From positions 62,001-126,000 of the forward strand of contig JAGDMU010000004.1 of assembly GCA_017860615.1 (NCBI GenBank): 64,000 nt of DNA, read 5' to 3'. This document shows positions 37,506 to 48,497 of this stretch, piece by piece (position 1 is the stretch's first letter; every line of letters starts with the position of its first letter). The notes beneath the pieces were generated by a model, which had not been told where the DNA came from, ran no database searches, and saw only the letters and a program-made list of their open reading frames with translations. The translations under genes and the position numbers were made by a program. This DNA is from Pseudomonadota bacterium (lineage in GTDB: Bacteria > Campylobacterota > Campylobacteria > Campylobacterales > Sulfurospirillaceae).

Positions 37506-38886
37506 AAGCCTTAGATTTCGCCTCTTAACAGCCCTTGGTCTCATTTTGTTTGCCCTTTTTTACAGCTTTGGTTATATTGTGATTCATACCTTGCAAAACT
37601 CCTACAAAGAGAGTCTTGAAGCCTCGTTATTTACCGTTTTAAAAGACATCAAACACGATTTTTCAGAAGACCCCGAAAAAGAGTTATCGCTCAATGAGAC
37701 GAAAGAGGAGTTTGAAATCCCTCTTCTTTTGACACAAGTTGTTGCATACGATAGCATGTCCAATACACCGCATATCCTTACGCGATCTAATGATCTTAAA
37801 GAGCAGAGCCTTAACATTGAGCCTACTATCATCCAGAAAATCTTTGAGCATCCCAATGACATCGTCTTTTCAATAGCACAAGACCCCAATAATCCCAAGC
37901 GTAAAATCTATATGGGTACGATGTTCTTAGCGCAAAAAGAATACCAAATGCTCTTTTTGCAATGTGCTATACCCTACGATAAACATACCCCTCAGGTTCA
38001 AGATATGAGCGAGATACTTTGGATAGGACTTTTCATTTTACTCTTTATCGTTCTTGGCTTAGCCTATGTACTTATCGCTCAATCGCTCTCCAACGTCCAA
38101 CATATCACCAATATAGCGAAGGCTATGCGTGGAGAGACGGAGTATTCACGTATTCCAAAATCACATATCGCTTATGAAATTGATGATCTCATCGAAACGT
38201 TCAATACCCTTTTACGTGAGCTTCAACACGCTTACGCACAAGTGAAACAGTTTGGGCAAAATGCTTCGCATGAACTCAAAACACCCCTTACTATCATCAA
38301 AGGGGAAGTGGAAGTAGGACTACGCAAAGAGCGTACTCCCAAAGAGTACGAGCAAATTTTGGAAAAAGTTGGCAGAGAAGTTGGCACCTTGCATGAAGTC
38401 ATCGAGAAGATTCTCTTTTTATCCAGTAGTACCAAAAATGATCTGAAAAAACATTTTCATGAACTCTATTTGGACGAAGTCCTTTTGGAGGCTATCGAAG
38501 AAAAACGCTCTTTTGCAGAGCAAAAAAGTATTAAACTCACAATTGAAACCCTAGAGGCACAAAATCTTAGAGGAAATGCCACCCTCTTAAAAATAGCCAT
38601 AGCTAACCTCATCGACAATGCCATCAAGTATTCACCCGCTGCTTCAACCATTCATATAGTGCTTAGGTCGCATGAACTTTCCATTCGTGATGAAGGTATG
38701 GGCATGAGTGCAGAAGAGATGGAGCATATTTTTGAGCAATTTTACCGAAGTTCACGAAGCAAAGAGAGCACAAAAGGCAGTGGTTTGGGACTTGCTATTG
38801 TAAAAAATATTCTTGATTTGCATGATCTCACCATTGAGGTGCAAAGTACTGAGGGAAAAGGAACACGCGTTAGCATCGCCTTTTAA
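37489..38886 (+). CDS. Sensor histidine kinase
   Basis: FGQNASHELKTPLTIIKGEVEVGL, NLIDNAIKYSP, GSGLGLAIVKNIL. Confidence 0.95.
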   Translation: MKTFFKSLRFRLLTALGLILFALFYSFGYIVIHTLQNSYKESLEASLFTVLKDIKHDFSEDPEKELSLNETKEEFEIPLLLTQVVAYDSMSNTPHILTRSNDLKEQSLNIEPTIIQKIFEHPNDIVFSIAQDPNNPKRKIYMGTMFLAQKEYQMLFLQCAIPYDKHTPQVQDMSEILWIGLFILLFIVLGLAYVLIAQSLSNVQHITNIAKAMRGETEYSRIPKSHIAYEIDDLIETFNTLLRELQHAYAQVKQFGQNASHELKTPLTIIKGEVEVGLRKERTPKEYEQILEKVGREVGTLHEVIEKILFLSSSTKNDLKKHFHELYLDEVLLEAIEEKRSFAEQKSIKLTIETLEAQNLRGNATLLKIAIANLIDNAIKYSPAASTIHIVLRSHELSIRDEGMGMSAEEMEHIFEQFYRSSRSKESTKGSGLGLAIVKNILDLHDLTIEVQSTEGKGTRVSIAF

Positions 38887-38949
38887 TTCATCTTCCATTC
38901 ATTCTCATTCTCTAAAATCTCCTTATCTTTTTTAGATAAGGAGAGCCAT

Positions 38950-40512
38950 ATGCTCTTATCTCTTTTTTCATTTCAAAGCCAAAGAGCCATTTTCATGGTC
39001 GCTCTAGGAATTGCAACCTTATGCAACATCACGTTTTTCTCAAAACTGTTTCATTATGCTTTTAATGAACAGAACTATTTTTTAGCGTTTAGTGCGCCAT
39101 TGATCCTTACACTTATCTTGATTGCTCTTTTAAATATTCTCTTACTCTTCACCCATAAAACCCTTTTCAAATGGACTATTATTGTTTTGATTTTTACAGG
39201 AGCACTGAGCAGTTATTTTATGGACACATTTGGCACCATTATTGATGCCAATATGTACACCAATGCCATGCAAACCGACAGTGCTGAAGTGCTTGACCTC
39301 TTAACGCCTAAGCTTTTCCTCTATCTTGGCTGTGCAGCACTTATCGCTTTTTGGGTCTTGTTCAAGTCACCTATCTCTTTTTCAAGCTATACCAAAGAAT
39401 TCGCTCAAAAAGCTTTCGTTGCCATCGTCTCACTCATGCTTATTTCTGGGCTTTACATGAGCCTTAGCAAATCCTATAGCGCTTTTTTTAGGAACCATCA
39501 TGAGCTTAAGATGTACCTCAACCCAAGTTATCCTATCGCCTCTTTTGTGAAATTTATGTACACCAAGATTCAGCCAAAGCCTGAATTTAGAGCTATTGCT
39601 ATGGATGCTACGCGAGTGAGCAGTGAAAAGAAAAAATTGGTCGTGTTTATCTTGGGTGAGACAGCAAGAGCGCAAAATTTCTCCCTCTCGGGCTATGATG
39701 TGCCCACAAACCCGCTTTTATCAAAGCGCAACGACATCGTTTTTCTTAACAACTTCGCCTCATGCGGCACTGCAACGGCGATCTCAGTTCCTTGTATGTT
39801 TTCTAAATTTGGAAGAAATGACTGGTCGGAGGAGAAAGAGTCGTATGAAAATGTGGTTGATGTTTTAGCCAAAACAGGAGTGCGCATCATTTGGAGAGAC
39901 AACAACTCAGGTGGCGATAAAGCGCTTGCCAAGCGCATCAGCGATGTTGTGAAATACGGAGGAAAAGCATTTGATGATGTTCTCTTAAACGATTTTCAAG
40001 CCAACCTTGATAAAGCCTATGAAGACACCTTTGTGGTTTTACACCAAGAAGGAAGCCACGGACCGACCTACTTTAAGCGCTATCCTGACGCCTTTAAAAA
40101 ATTTGCTCCAACGTGCGACACCCAAGAGTTAGATAAATGCAGTCATGAGCAGATCGTCAACACCTATAACAACACCATTCTCTATACCGACTACATCATC
40201 AATGAGACCATCAACCTGCTCAAAGCCAATGAAGACAACTATGAGACAACCCTCATTTACATCTCTGACCATGGGGAGTCGCTGGGTGAAAACGGTGTGT
40301 ATCTGCATGGGCTTCCTTATATGATAGCCCCTGAGGCACAAAAACACGTCCCTGCTCTCTTCTACTTTAGCGATAAACAAAAGGCAACGCGTGAGCATTT
40401 AGCATTGAGAGCCAGTGAGCGTTTTTCACACGACAATCTCTTTCATACCCTCTTGGGGCGCTTCGCCATCACAACAGCAGAATACAAGCCAAACCTCGAC
40501 ATCCTGCGCTAA
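38950..40512 (+). CDS. eptA: Lipid A phosphoethanolamine transferase (EptA family)
   Basis: VVFILGETARAQNFSLSGYDVPTNPLL, FASCGTATAISVPCMFS, YISDHGESLGENGVYLHG. Confidence 0.93.
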   Translation: MLLSLFSFQSQRAIFMVALGIATLCNITFFSKLFHYAFNEQNYFLAFSAPLILTLILIALLNILLLFTHKTLFKWTIIVLIFTGALSSYFMDTFGTIIDANMYTNAMQTDSAEVLDLLTPKLFLYLGCAALIAFWVLFKSPISFSSYTKEFAQKAFVAIVSLMLISGLYMSLSKSYSAFFRNHHELKMYLNPSYPIASFVKFMYTKIQPKPEFRAIAMDATRVSSEKKKLVVFILGETARAQNFSLSGYDVPTNPLLSKRNDIVFLNNFASCGTATAISVPCMFSKFGRNDWSEEKESYENVVDVLAKTGVRIIWRDNNSGGDKALAKRISDVVKYGGKAFDDVLLNDFQANLDKAYEDTFVVLHQEGSHGPTYFKRYPDAFKKFAPTCDTQELDKCSHEQIVNTYNNTILYTDYIINETINLLKANEDNYETTLIYISDHGESLGENGVYLHGLPYMIAPEAQKHVPALFYFSDKQKATREHLALRASERFSHDNLFHTLLGRFAITTAEYKPNLDILR

Positions 40513-40554
40513 GGTTTGCTATACTAGGTTATCTTAAAAGCAAAGTGACACGTT

Positions 40555-41028
40555 ATGCTACACCCTTTTGAACCCGTCTATGATGCTAACTCAAACGTGC
40601 TTATTTTAGGCACGTTTCCCTCTGTCAAATCACGCGAGCAGAGCTTTTACTATGGGCATCCACAAAACCGTTTTTGGAAAGTCATCGCCGCACTCACCAA
40701 GAGCGAACTCCCCACAACCCTTGAAGCCAAAAAAGCGCTTCTTTTAACACATGGTATTGCGATTTGGGATGTCATTCACAGCTGTGATATCACAGGTTCA
40801 AGCGATAGCAGTATTAAAAATGTTGTGCCAATGGACTTTTCAACCATCTTAGCGCAAAGCCAAATTAAGCGCATCTTTGCCAATGGCGCAACAGCGGCAA
40901 AGCTCTATCAAACGTATTGTGAACACACTACAGGCATACCCATCATCAAACTTCCCTCCACGAGCCCCGCTAATGCAGCTTTTTCACTCGAAAAGCTCCT
41001 TACAACATGGAGCATTTTAAACCTCTAA
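40555..41028 (+). CDS. DNA-deoxyinosine glycosylase-like (UDG superfamily)
   Basis: LILGTFPSVKSREQSFYYGHPQNRFWKVIAAL, LPSTSPANA. Confidence 0.88.
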   Translation: MLHPFEPVYDANSNVLILGTFPSVKSREQSFYYGHPQNRFWKVIAALTKSELPTTLEAKKALLLTHGIAIWDVIHSCDITGSSDSSIKNVVPMDFSTILAQSQIKRIFANGATAAKLYQTYCEHTTGIPIIKLPSTSPANAAFSLEKLLTTWSILNL

Positions 41029-41123
41029 AAAGCATTTTTTTAAAGAAAATCATTGCCTTTTTTTTAATCAACGGTAAAAATGTGTGCATGTTATAATAAC
41101 TTTACACCAACTAAGGGAAAACT

Positions 41124-42311
41124 GTGGTTTCAAAACTTATCCAAGATAACAGCATCTGCATCTATTTTCAACCGATTGTCTCTATTCGCAGTGCCAAAGT
41201 CATTGGACTTGAAGCTTTGATGCGTGCCCATGATGAAAACCGTGAACCTCTTTCTCCCATCTTTGTTTTCGACCAAGCTAAAAAAGAGAATCTTTCGTTT
41301 GAGTTAGATAAATATGTCCGAACCAAAGCGCTAGAGAGTTTTAAACCGCTTCTTGAAGCCAACAAAGAGCTTCTGCTCTTCCTCAACTTTGAATCACACT
41401 TGCTCGATAGCAAGATCAGCTTTCATGACTTCGCTTTTGGGGCTCTTGCAAATGACCTAGGGATTCCTCCTTCACGCATTGTCATAGAGATCAAAGAGTA
41501 TCAGATCGAAGACAGTGATCGCCTCAAACAGTTTTGTGACTTTTACAAAGAACGTGGTTTTTTGATCGCTTTAGATGATTTCGGAGCTGGCAATGCCAAT
41601 TTTGACCGCATCTCCACCGTTCGTCCACACATCGTGAAAGTGGATCGCTCCATCGTATTTAATGTGCATCAAAACTTCATTCACAAAGAGATTTTAAAGT
41701 CCATTGCCAATATGTGCTTTAACATCGGCGCACTCGTTCTTGCCGAAGGTGTGGAAGAAGAAGAGGAAATACTTCGCTCTTTAAAACTCGACATTGACCT
41801 TTTTCAGGGATTTTGGTTTGCAAGACCCAGTGGAACCGTTTATGACAAAACCCTTTTAGATGACAAGATTGCCTATATTGGGGCAAAGCACACTCAAAAT
41901 GTCAAAGCCTCCATGCAACATAAAGAGCTTCTCATTGAAAGTGCAAAAGCCTATACGCACACGATTATTGAAGCCATTAAAACAACCCAAAAAACCGATC
42001 TGTTTGATTTTCTAAAAGAGTTTGACATCATCGAAGCCATCTACTGCATCGACGCCAACACAGGCATCCAAGAAGGAGATACCTTCATCAGCGCCGATAC
42101 CAACGAGTTTTTTCAACCTGCCCGCCATGGCGATAATCACGCGCTGAAAGAGTACTTTTACATCACCAAAGAGTCCAAACGTGGCAATTACCTCAGTCAA
42201 AAATACATCTCACGTGCCTCAGGGCGTATGTGTCGAACCTTTGCCCAAAAATTCGCTCTAGCAGGGCATGAAAAAATTTTGTGTCTGGATCTCAAAGTCC
42301 AAACACTTTAA
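41124..42311 (+). CDS. EAL-domain protein
   Basis: GLEALMRA, IEIKEYQIED, ALDDFGAGNANF, VLAEGVEEEEE. Confidence 0.9.
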   Translation: MVSKLIQDNSICIYFQPIVSIRSAKVIGLEALMRAHDENREPLSPIFVFDQAKKENLSFELDKYVRTKALESFKPLLEANKELLLFLNFESHLLDSKISFHDFAFGALANDLGIPPSRIVIEIKEYQIEDSDRLKQFCDFYKERGFLIALDDFGAGNANFDRISTVRPHIVKVDRSIVFNVHQNFIHKEILKSIANMCFNIGALVLAEGVEEEEEILRSLKLDIDLFQGFWFARPSGTVYDKTLLDDKIAYIGAKHTQNVKASMQHKELLIESAKAYTHTIIEAIKTTQKTDLFDFLKEFDIIEAIYCIDANTGIQEGDTFISADTNEFFQPARHGDNHALKEYFYITKESKRGNYLSQKYISRASGRMCRTFAQKFALAGHEKILCLDLKVQTL

Positions 42312-43837
42312 GCGTGTGGAAACGCAAGTATAAACCTTGCCCCAATGGCAGCGTCTTCATGGGTTATATTTTCTACTTTGATGCTGCCACCAAAACTCTC
42401 TCTCATAATCATCGAGCAGATGTAAAGCCCTATGCCACTGCCTTGCATCTTTCCTTTGGTAGTAAAATAGGGCTCAAAAATGCGTTCCAACAATCCCTCA
42501 TCAATTCCACCAGCATTGTCTTCCACACCAAGGAAAAGCCCTTCTTCACTCTTCCATGCTACCAGACAAATTTGCTTAGGCTCAATCGGTTTATTGACAA
42601 AGGCGTCTTTGGCATTACCTAGAAGATTGAGAATGACTTGTTGCAACTCGTTTGCTAAACCGTGGACTTTTAAGCTTGGATCGATATTTAACGAAAGTGA
42701 AATACCAACATTTTGTAACTGAACATTGACTATCTGGGTGGCGTACAACACCGTTTCATACAAGCAAAAATCTTTTTTATCTTTGTTCGGCTTATAAAAA
42801 TTCATAAAATCATTGATAGTATTGCTCATCTGATCACTCAAAGACTCGATGACTTCCAAAGCACTTTTCAGTTTTTCATCGCTGAGCGAGCCTAGTTCTT
42901 GTTTAAATTTCAGATCAAGCGTGGTCATATTCATGACATTGAGCGGTTGACGCCATTGGTGTGCTATATGACCTATCATCTCACCCATTGCTGCAAGTTT
43001 GTTTTGCTGAACGAGCATGACTTCTTGCTCTTTTTGCACACGTCTTGCTTCAACCATCAACGTGATATCAAAAACGGTCATTATCTTATAAGGACCTCCG
43101 ATGATCTGTTCCAAAAGCCCCTCTGTAGCATACACATAAATGCGTTTGCCCCCTTTGCATAAAGACTCCATCTCTCCATTATACGCAATCGCTTCATGCC
43201 TCAAAAAGGTCTCATGATGTGCTTGGGTTATCTCATGCAACACTTCAGGAACAAGCAGGTTAAAATGTTTTCCAATGAGTTCTGCCTCAGAATAGCCGTA
43301 AATCTTGCTATAAGCAGGATTGAGCGCTACAAAACGTCCCTCTTTATCCAAAAGAGCGATGCCCAGATTGGCAGTTTCAAAAATCTGCTCGTAAAAAGCC
43401 TCACTCTCCTCTAATTCACTCTCTTCATAAAAAAAATGATTTTTTGCCGTTTCCGTTGTCTCATTTTTTTCGAGATAAGATGTTTTATCTATTTCCCAAA
43501 AAATAACCACATAACCTTGCTTAACCTCATTGTCAAAAATGGGATTGGCTCGGACACAAACATCGATCCATTTTCCCTCTTTGGTTAAAAAAGTCTCTTC
43601 ACTCTCATAGGGTTTGCCTTGTAAAAACGCTTTATAGAGTGAACATTGAAGCAGTCCTTGATTGCCGTGATGTGCATGAAAAACAAAGTGACCGATTTTA
43701 CCCAGAAGCTCTTCTTCATCGTAGCCTAAAAGCTTTTGAGCAGAGGGATTAAAATGGGTAATCTTTCCATCATCATCAAAGGCATAGAGTCCTTCTCGCA
43801 TCGAATTGTAAAAACTTTTTAGAAAATCATAAGGCAT
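42308..43837 (-). CDS. PAS-domain sensor histidine kinase
   Basis: Two PAS domains, MIGHIAHQWRQPLNVMNM, GSGIGLYICSMIM; start at MPYDFLK. Confidence 0.93.
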   Translation of the reverse strand: MPYDFLKSFYNSMREGLYAFDDDGKITHFNPSAQKLLGYDEEELLGKIGHFVFHAHHGNQGLLQCSLYKAFLQGKPYESEETFLTKEGKWIDVCVRANPIFDNEVKQGYVVIFWEIDKTSYLEKNETTETAKNHFFYEESELEESEAFYEQIFETANLGIALLDKEGRFVALNPAYSKIYGYSEAELIGKHFNLLVPEVLHEITQAHHETFLRHEAIAYNGEMESLCKGGKRIYVYATEGLLEQIIGGPYKIMTVFDITLMVEARRVQKEQEVMLVQQNKLAAMGEMIGHIAHQWRQPLNVMNMTTLDLKFKQELGSLSDEKLKSALEVIESLSDQMSNTINDFMNFYKPNKDKKDFCLYETVLYATQIVNVQLQNVGISLSLNIDPSLKVHGLANELQQVILNLLGNAKDAFVNKPIEPKQICLVAWKSEEGLFLGVEDNAGGIDEGLLERIFEPYFTTKGKMQGSGIGLYICSMIMRESFGGSIKVENITHEDAAIGARFILAFPHA

Positions 43838-45521
43838 AACATGGCTCCTTTGCCAAAGGAAGTCGTACTTCAAATACTGCACCATCATGCTCATTGTATG
43901 CGCTGATTTCACCGCTGTTTTGTGTCACAATCTGTTGAGCAATATTGAGTCCAATGCCAATGCCTGAACTCTCTTTTGTACTCTCAAATGGCTCAAAAAT
44001 GCGTGGCAAAATCTTCTCATCGATGCCCCCTGCATTATCTTTAAACTGCACAACGACGGTATCGTTCTCTTTAAAAATCTTGACGATCAACGAGCGTTTT
44101 TCAAAAGACTCAAGCTTTATAAGCTCATCCAATGCGTTATTTAAAATGATGACCCATACTTGCTCAATGCGCTGTTTTTGGACACAACACATAAACGTAT
44201 ATTCTTGTTTCGAAAGGCTTAGGTCAAACGTTTTATCGTTAATATGAATAGCGACGATCTGCTTAGAGCGATTATAAGAGAGTGCTAAAGAGGAGAGAAG
44301 CAGTTCATAAAGATTGACATACTCTTTTTGTTCACGGCTCTTTTGCGATGCTTCGCGCATCGTCTCAATAATACTCTCAATACGTTCAATGCCATCTTGA
44401 ATGGACTTGCTATCTTTGAGCATCAAATTTTTACGCGCTGAATCAGGCAGGACTGCAATGATGTCTTCAACCAGCATTTCAAAATTGCCCTTAACATACG
44501 TCAATGGCGTGTTGATCTCATGCGTAATGCCTGCTGCCATTTGACCAATCGCACTAAATTTAGCATTACGAACCATCTCTTCTTGGTAGATTTCTTGGAT
44601 TTTGAGGTTTTTATCGAGCTCTTCGCGAATACGACTTTGCAGATAATTTTCCTGTTTTTCTGCTTCCGTCATATCGATAAAGACACCCACAAAGCCATCA
44701 AAAACACCATTACGCATCATGCGTTTTTTTTGGATTTCCAGCGTAATTTCCTGCTGATTACGATGCTTATCGATCGTAATTTTATAGATTTGAAAGCTAC
44801 TTTCGTGCATCTCTAGATCTTTGGCATGATAGATATTGGCAAGTTCTAAAGGGAAAAGATCAAATGCGGTTTTGCCTAAAATCTGCTCTTTCGTCAAATT
44901 AAGAAAATTACAAAAAGCACGACTGCATCCAATGTAACGGAAATAGCGATCTTTAATGAAAACAGGAACAGGAATGATGTCTAAAATCGCTTCAATGTCG
45001 CGAAGTTGTTTTTGATATTTTAGATTGAGTTTAGCAATAGTGTTGCGTGATTTAACGCGAAGTGAAATGTCGCGAACACTCCAGATACTAAAACTACCCT
45101 CATCATCTTCAAATTTTTTTCCAAACAGCTCCGCCCAAAAAGTATGACGGCTTTTTTTACGAAGACGGTACTCTAAGTTACTGACATGCTCAAATGCGCC
45201 ATCGCTCAAATGCTCTTTCCACCATTTTTCATAACGCCTAGACGTTGTAAAAAGCTTACTGACATGCAACCCTACGATCTCTTCGCTGCTGTAGCCAAAA
45301 AGGGATGAAAACGTCTCATTAACATCCACGATATGCTGATGAGTATCTAAGACAACATACGCTAAATCAGAGTTATTAAAGTAAAGTTTAGCTTTTTTGG
45401 CAAGCTGTTCTAACTCTTTTTTTTCAGCAATGGCACACTCTAAAATGCGCCTATTTTGACTTTTAAGAACATCGATTTCTTGCTCAAGATCTTTGATCTT
45501 TGCCAGTAAATCTTTCATCAA
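43827..45521 (-). CDS. PAS-domain sensor histidine kinase
   Basis: GQMAAGITHEINTPLTYVKGNFEML, ESSGIGIGLNIAQQIV. Confidence 0.93.
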   Translation of the reverse strand: MMKDLLAKIKDLEQEIDVLKSQNRRILECAIAEKKELEQLAKKAKLYFNNSDLAYVVLDTHQHIVDVNETFSSLFGYSSEEIVGLHVSKLFTTSRRYEKWWKEHLSDGAFEHVSNLEYRLRKKSRHTFWAELFGKKFEDDEGSFSIWSVRDISLRVKSRNTIAKLNLKYQKQLRDIEAILDIIPVPVFIKDRYFRYIGCSRAFCNFLNLTKEQILGKTAFDLFPLELANIYHAKDLEMHESSFQIYKITIDKHRNQQEITLEIQKKRMMRNGVFDGFVGVFIDMTEAEKQENYLQSRIREELDKNLKIQEIYQEEMVRNAKFSAIGQMAAGITHEINTPLTYVKGNFEMLVEDIIAVLPDSARKNLMLKDSKSIQDGIERIESIIETMREASQKSREQKEYVNLYELLLSSLALSYNRSKQIVAIHINDKTFDLSLSKQEYTFMCCVQKQRIEQVWVIILNNALDELIKLESFEKRSLIVKIFKENDTVVVQFKDNAGGIDEKILPRIFEPFESTKESSGIGIGLNIAQQIVTQNSGEISAYNEHDGAVFEVRLPLAKEPCYAL

Positions 45522-45526
45522 TGACG

Positions 45527-45898
45527 CTACTTAACCAATTCGTAAATCTTCTCTTCTAACGCCTTCATCGAAGAAAAGGGCTTCATAATGTAGTGCGTTG
45601 CCCCTTCGCGGTGCGATTTAAGCACTTTATCGAGAGTGGAGTAGGCTGTCATCATAATGATTTTAAGTTCTGGCGCTTTTTCATGCAAGGTTTTAAGCAC
45701 ATCAAGACCATTCATTTGTGGCATCATAATGTCTAAAAGAACGACATCATAACTTTTATCAATGCGTGAAATGGCATTGTGTGGGTTTGAAAAGGTGGTG
45801 ACTTCAAAGCCTGAAGTACGACTGAGATACTTTTCGATCATATCTAAGATCTCTTGCTCATCATCAATCACAGCAACTTTAATCATCTTTTTCATCAT
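45527..45898 (-). CDS. Single-domain response regulator
   Basis: KVAVIDDEQEILDMIEKYL, VVLLDIMMPQMNGLDVLKTL, TAYSTLDK. Confidence 0.95.
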   Translation of the reverse strand: MMKKMIKVAVIDDEQEILDMIEKYLSRTSGFEVTTFSNPHNAISRIDKSYDVVLLDIMMPQMNGLDVLKTLHEKAPELKIIMMTAYSTLDKVLKSHREGATHYIMKPFSSMKALEEKIYELVK

Positions 45899-45899
45899 C

Positions 45900-47222
45900 T
45901 TATACCCTCACTTGTTTATCAAAAAGATGCTCTTTGGCTTCAAGCATCAATAGTTTTGTTTTTTCATCCACCATCGCATCGAGTGTTTCAAAGACACCTG
46001 CACTGGCATTTTCGATCTCTCTTACCATCGCTTCAATTTCGGCCTTAGAACAGATGGCTTTTTCATCGCCACACTCTTTGGCTAAACGGTTGGCAATCTC
46101 ATGGACTTTGGCATGTGGCGATTCAAGCTTACCATACGAAGTCGTTTTACTAAACTCCTCTTTACCGATGCCTCTTTCATACCAGTTACCCAAACGGCAT
46201 TCGTGATGTGTGGTCGCTTTGAACTCATTGTGTTCACCAAACAAGAGCGCATAGACATTGTTTTTATAAATCACATGGTCAATTTTGGCTAAAGATGCGA
46301 AGATTTTATCACTCAAATGGCTTACTTCAAACATCGATCTGGTCGCATTTTTTTCAAAAGAGACAATCTTAACTTTGAGATCATCCGTCTGATCTTTGGT
46401 GGTTCGTGCGATCTCACTCACCTCTTCGGTGCTTCGTTCGGTTTGGGAGGATTCTTGCTGCATCGTCTGAACCACCATCGCGATCTCTTTGGTCGCTTTT
46501 TGAGTACGTTCTGCTAAGTTTCGTACCTCATCTGCCACAACAGCAAAACCACGTCCATGCTCCCCTGCTCGTGCCGCTTCGATGGCAGCATTAAGGGCTA
46601 GTAAATTGGTCTGATCGGCAATATCTTCGATGAGTTGCACCACACTTGAGATCTCTTGGCTTCTTCTTAAAAGTGACTTTGCATTGCTCACAACATCGCT
46701 CATTAAAAGACTGAGCTTATCCATTGCAACAGAAGAGCTGCTGGCAAGACTAAGCCCTTCGCGAGACTCTTGAGAGATTTGCAAAGACTCTTCTTTCATA
46801 ATTTTAAGATCATCTAAAATTTGTGTAAACGTTAACTGGGAGTTTTTAAGCGCTCCTGTAATGGAGTTTTGATGCAAGCTTAAGATGTTACTGTCTTTGG
46901 CATTGCGGATATCGGTTTTGATGATGCTGTACGCTACAAGCTCATTGTTTAACCGTTTAGAGTATACAGAGCCTTGGCATCCGTCCATACTAATGCTCTC
47001 CATAGATTCATTCAGTGCTGAGGCAAGCCTTTGAGGCTCTTTAATGATCATTTTCGCCTTATCATTTTGCATCACAATATTTTTAGAACGATCCACGACG
47101 ATAATAATCTCTTCTTGAGAAAACTGAGAGAGCACTAAAAGCTGTTCATTTTCTGCTTTGAGTCTCTCAACTTCGCTTCGTAAGGCACTAAGCTCTTCAG
47201 GCTCTTTTTTCGTAAAAAACAT
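45900..47222 (-). CDS. Soluble methyl-accepting chemotaxis protein with C-terminal CZB zinc-binding domain
   Basis: [60 protein letters not shown]...[12 protein letters not shown]. Confidence 0.93.
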   Translation of the reverse strand: MFFTKKEPEELSALRSEVERLKAENEQLLVLSQFSQEEIIIVVDRSKNIVMQNDKAKMIIKEPQRLASALNESMESISMDGCQGSVYSKRLNNELVAYSIIKTDIRNAKDSNILSLHQNSITGALKNSQLTFTQILDDLKIMKEESLQISQESREGLSLASSSSVAMDKLSLLMSDVVSNAKSLLRRSQEISSVVQLIEDIADQTNLLALNAAIEAARAGEHGRGFAVVADEVRNLAERTQKATKEIAMVVQTMQQESSQTERSTEEVSEIARTTKDQTDDLKVKIVSFEKNATRSMFEVSHLSDKIFASLAKIDHVIYKNNVYALLFGEHNEFKATTHHECRLGNWYERGIGKEEFSKTTSYGKLESPHAKVHEIANRLAKECGDEKAICSKAEIEAMVREIENASAGVFETLDAMVDEKTKLLMLEAKEHLFDKQVRV

Positions 47223-47464
47223 TGTGTGACTCCGCTTGGAAAGTTATGCCATTATAGAGTGTTACTATAACATGAATATTACGTTAGAAGAAAAGAGAAC
47301 TGCTCAATTTTAAGGCTTTTACGTATAGTTTGTTACCGATTTACTTTTTCCAATGTTTTCCAATGAAAGAGCATTCACTCTTTAACATTTAAGAGGCAAA
47401 AATAGAGCTACTTTTACCTCATATGCTTTAAATTAAAAGTCTAATAGAAGTTATAAACATGATT

Positions 47465-48268
47465 TCAATAATATGCTAAAAGTGCTACACCAAAGATGAT
47501 GCGGTAAATTCCAAAGCTGACAAATGTAAAATTTTCCAAAAAACGTAAAAAGAGTTTGATCGTAAAATACGCCGTAATAAAAGCAACCACAAAACCAACA
47601 CCCAGAATAAGAAGATTGTCTGCATTAAATTCATGATAGTTCTTAACAATGCTATAGCCTGTTGCCGCAGTCATAACAGGGAATGCAAGTAAAAATGAAA
47701 ACTCTGCACTGGCTTTTCGGGTTAAGCCTACAAACATAGCGCCTAAAATAGTCGAACCAGCCCTACTTGTACCTGGTATTAAACCTGCTAATTGGGCTAA
47801 GCCAATTAAAAATGCTTGTTTATAACTCACTTTTTCCACATCGTTGACAAAATGTTCTTTAGGTTTATAGTACTTCTCCGCAACCAAAAAAATGACACCA
47901 CCAATAATAAACATCGTTGCAACAACATCAACGCTAAAGAGCGCTTTGATCTGCTTAGAAAATAAAAATGCAACCATACCAATCGGTAAAAAGGCAACAA
48001 TGATTTTCTTCCAAAGCTCAATTTTTCTAAACGTAAATTTCTCTTTGTATGCCAAAACAACCGCTAAAATCGCCGCAAATTGAATGATAATCTCATATGC
48101 CTTAGTCACACTGTCTTGTTTTATGCCTAAAAAATCTGCCATAACAATCATATGCCCCGTTGATGAAACAGGCAAAAATTCGGTAAAGCCCTCTACAATT
48201 CCCATGATAATTGATTGAAAAATATCCACAAAAAGTCCTACATGTAAAATAAAAAATGATTGTAACAT
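47465..48268 (-). CDS. uppP: Undecaprenyl-diphosphatase UppP/BacA
   Basis: IIMGIVEGFTEFLPVSSTGHMIV, GLIPGTSRAGSTI. Confidence 0.95.
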   Translation of the reverse strand: MLQSFFILHVGLFVDIFQSIIMGIVEGFTEFLPVSSTGHMIVMADFLGIKQDSVTKAYEIIIQFAAILAVVLAYKEKFTFRKIELWKKIIVAFLPIGMVAFLFSKQIKALFSVDVVATMFIIGGVIFLVAEKYYKPKEHFVNDVEKVSYKQAFLIGLAQLAGLIPGTSRAGSTILGAMFVGLTRKASAEFSFLLAFPVMTAATGYSIVKNYHEFNADNLLILGVGFVVAFITAYFTIKLFLRFLENFTFVSFGIYRIIFGVALLAYY

Positions 48269-48447
48269 AAGCCATATTATATTTTGAGAAAACTCTCAAT
48301 ACGTAACACTAAACGGAGAAATTATCTCTTAATTTGGTAAAGTAAAATTTACCAAACTTTAATCTTGAGTGCTATACAATACATTAAATGCTGTTAGTCT
48401 AAGGCTTAGACATACATGAAGTAGCACTCTTTTTTTCTGCTAACCAC

Positions 48448-48459
48448 TTTACATGTAAA
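48448..48459. repeat. 12-bp palindrome TTTACATGTAAA
   Basis: Same core as 4723 and 4808 palindromes, upstream of the double-cubane protein gene. Confidence 0.8.
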
Positions 48460-48497
48460 CCCCACAGCACTACACTTTTTCACATTAAGGAAAAACA

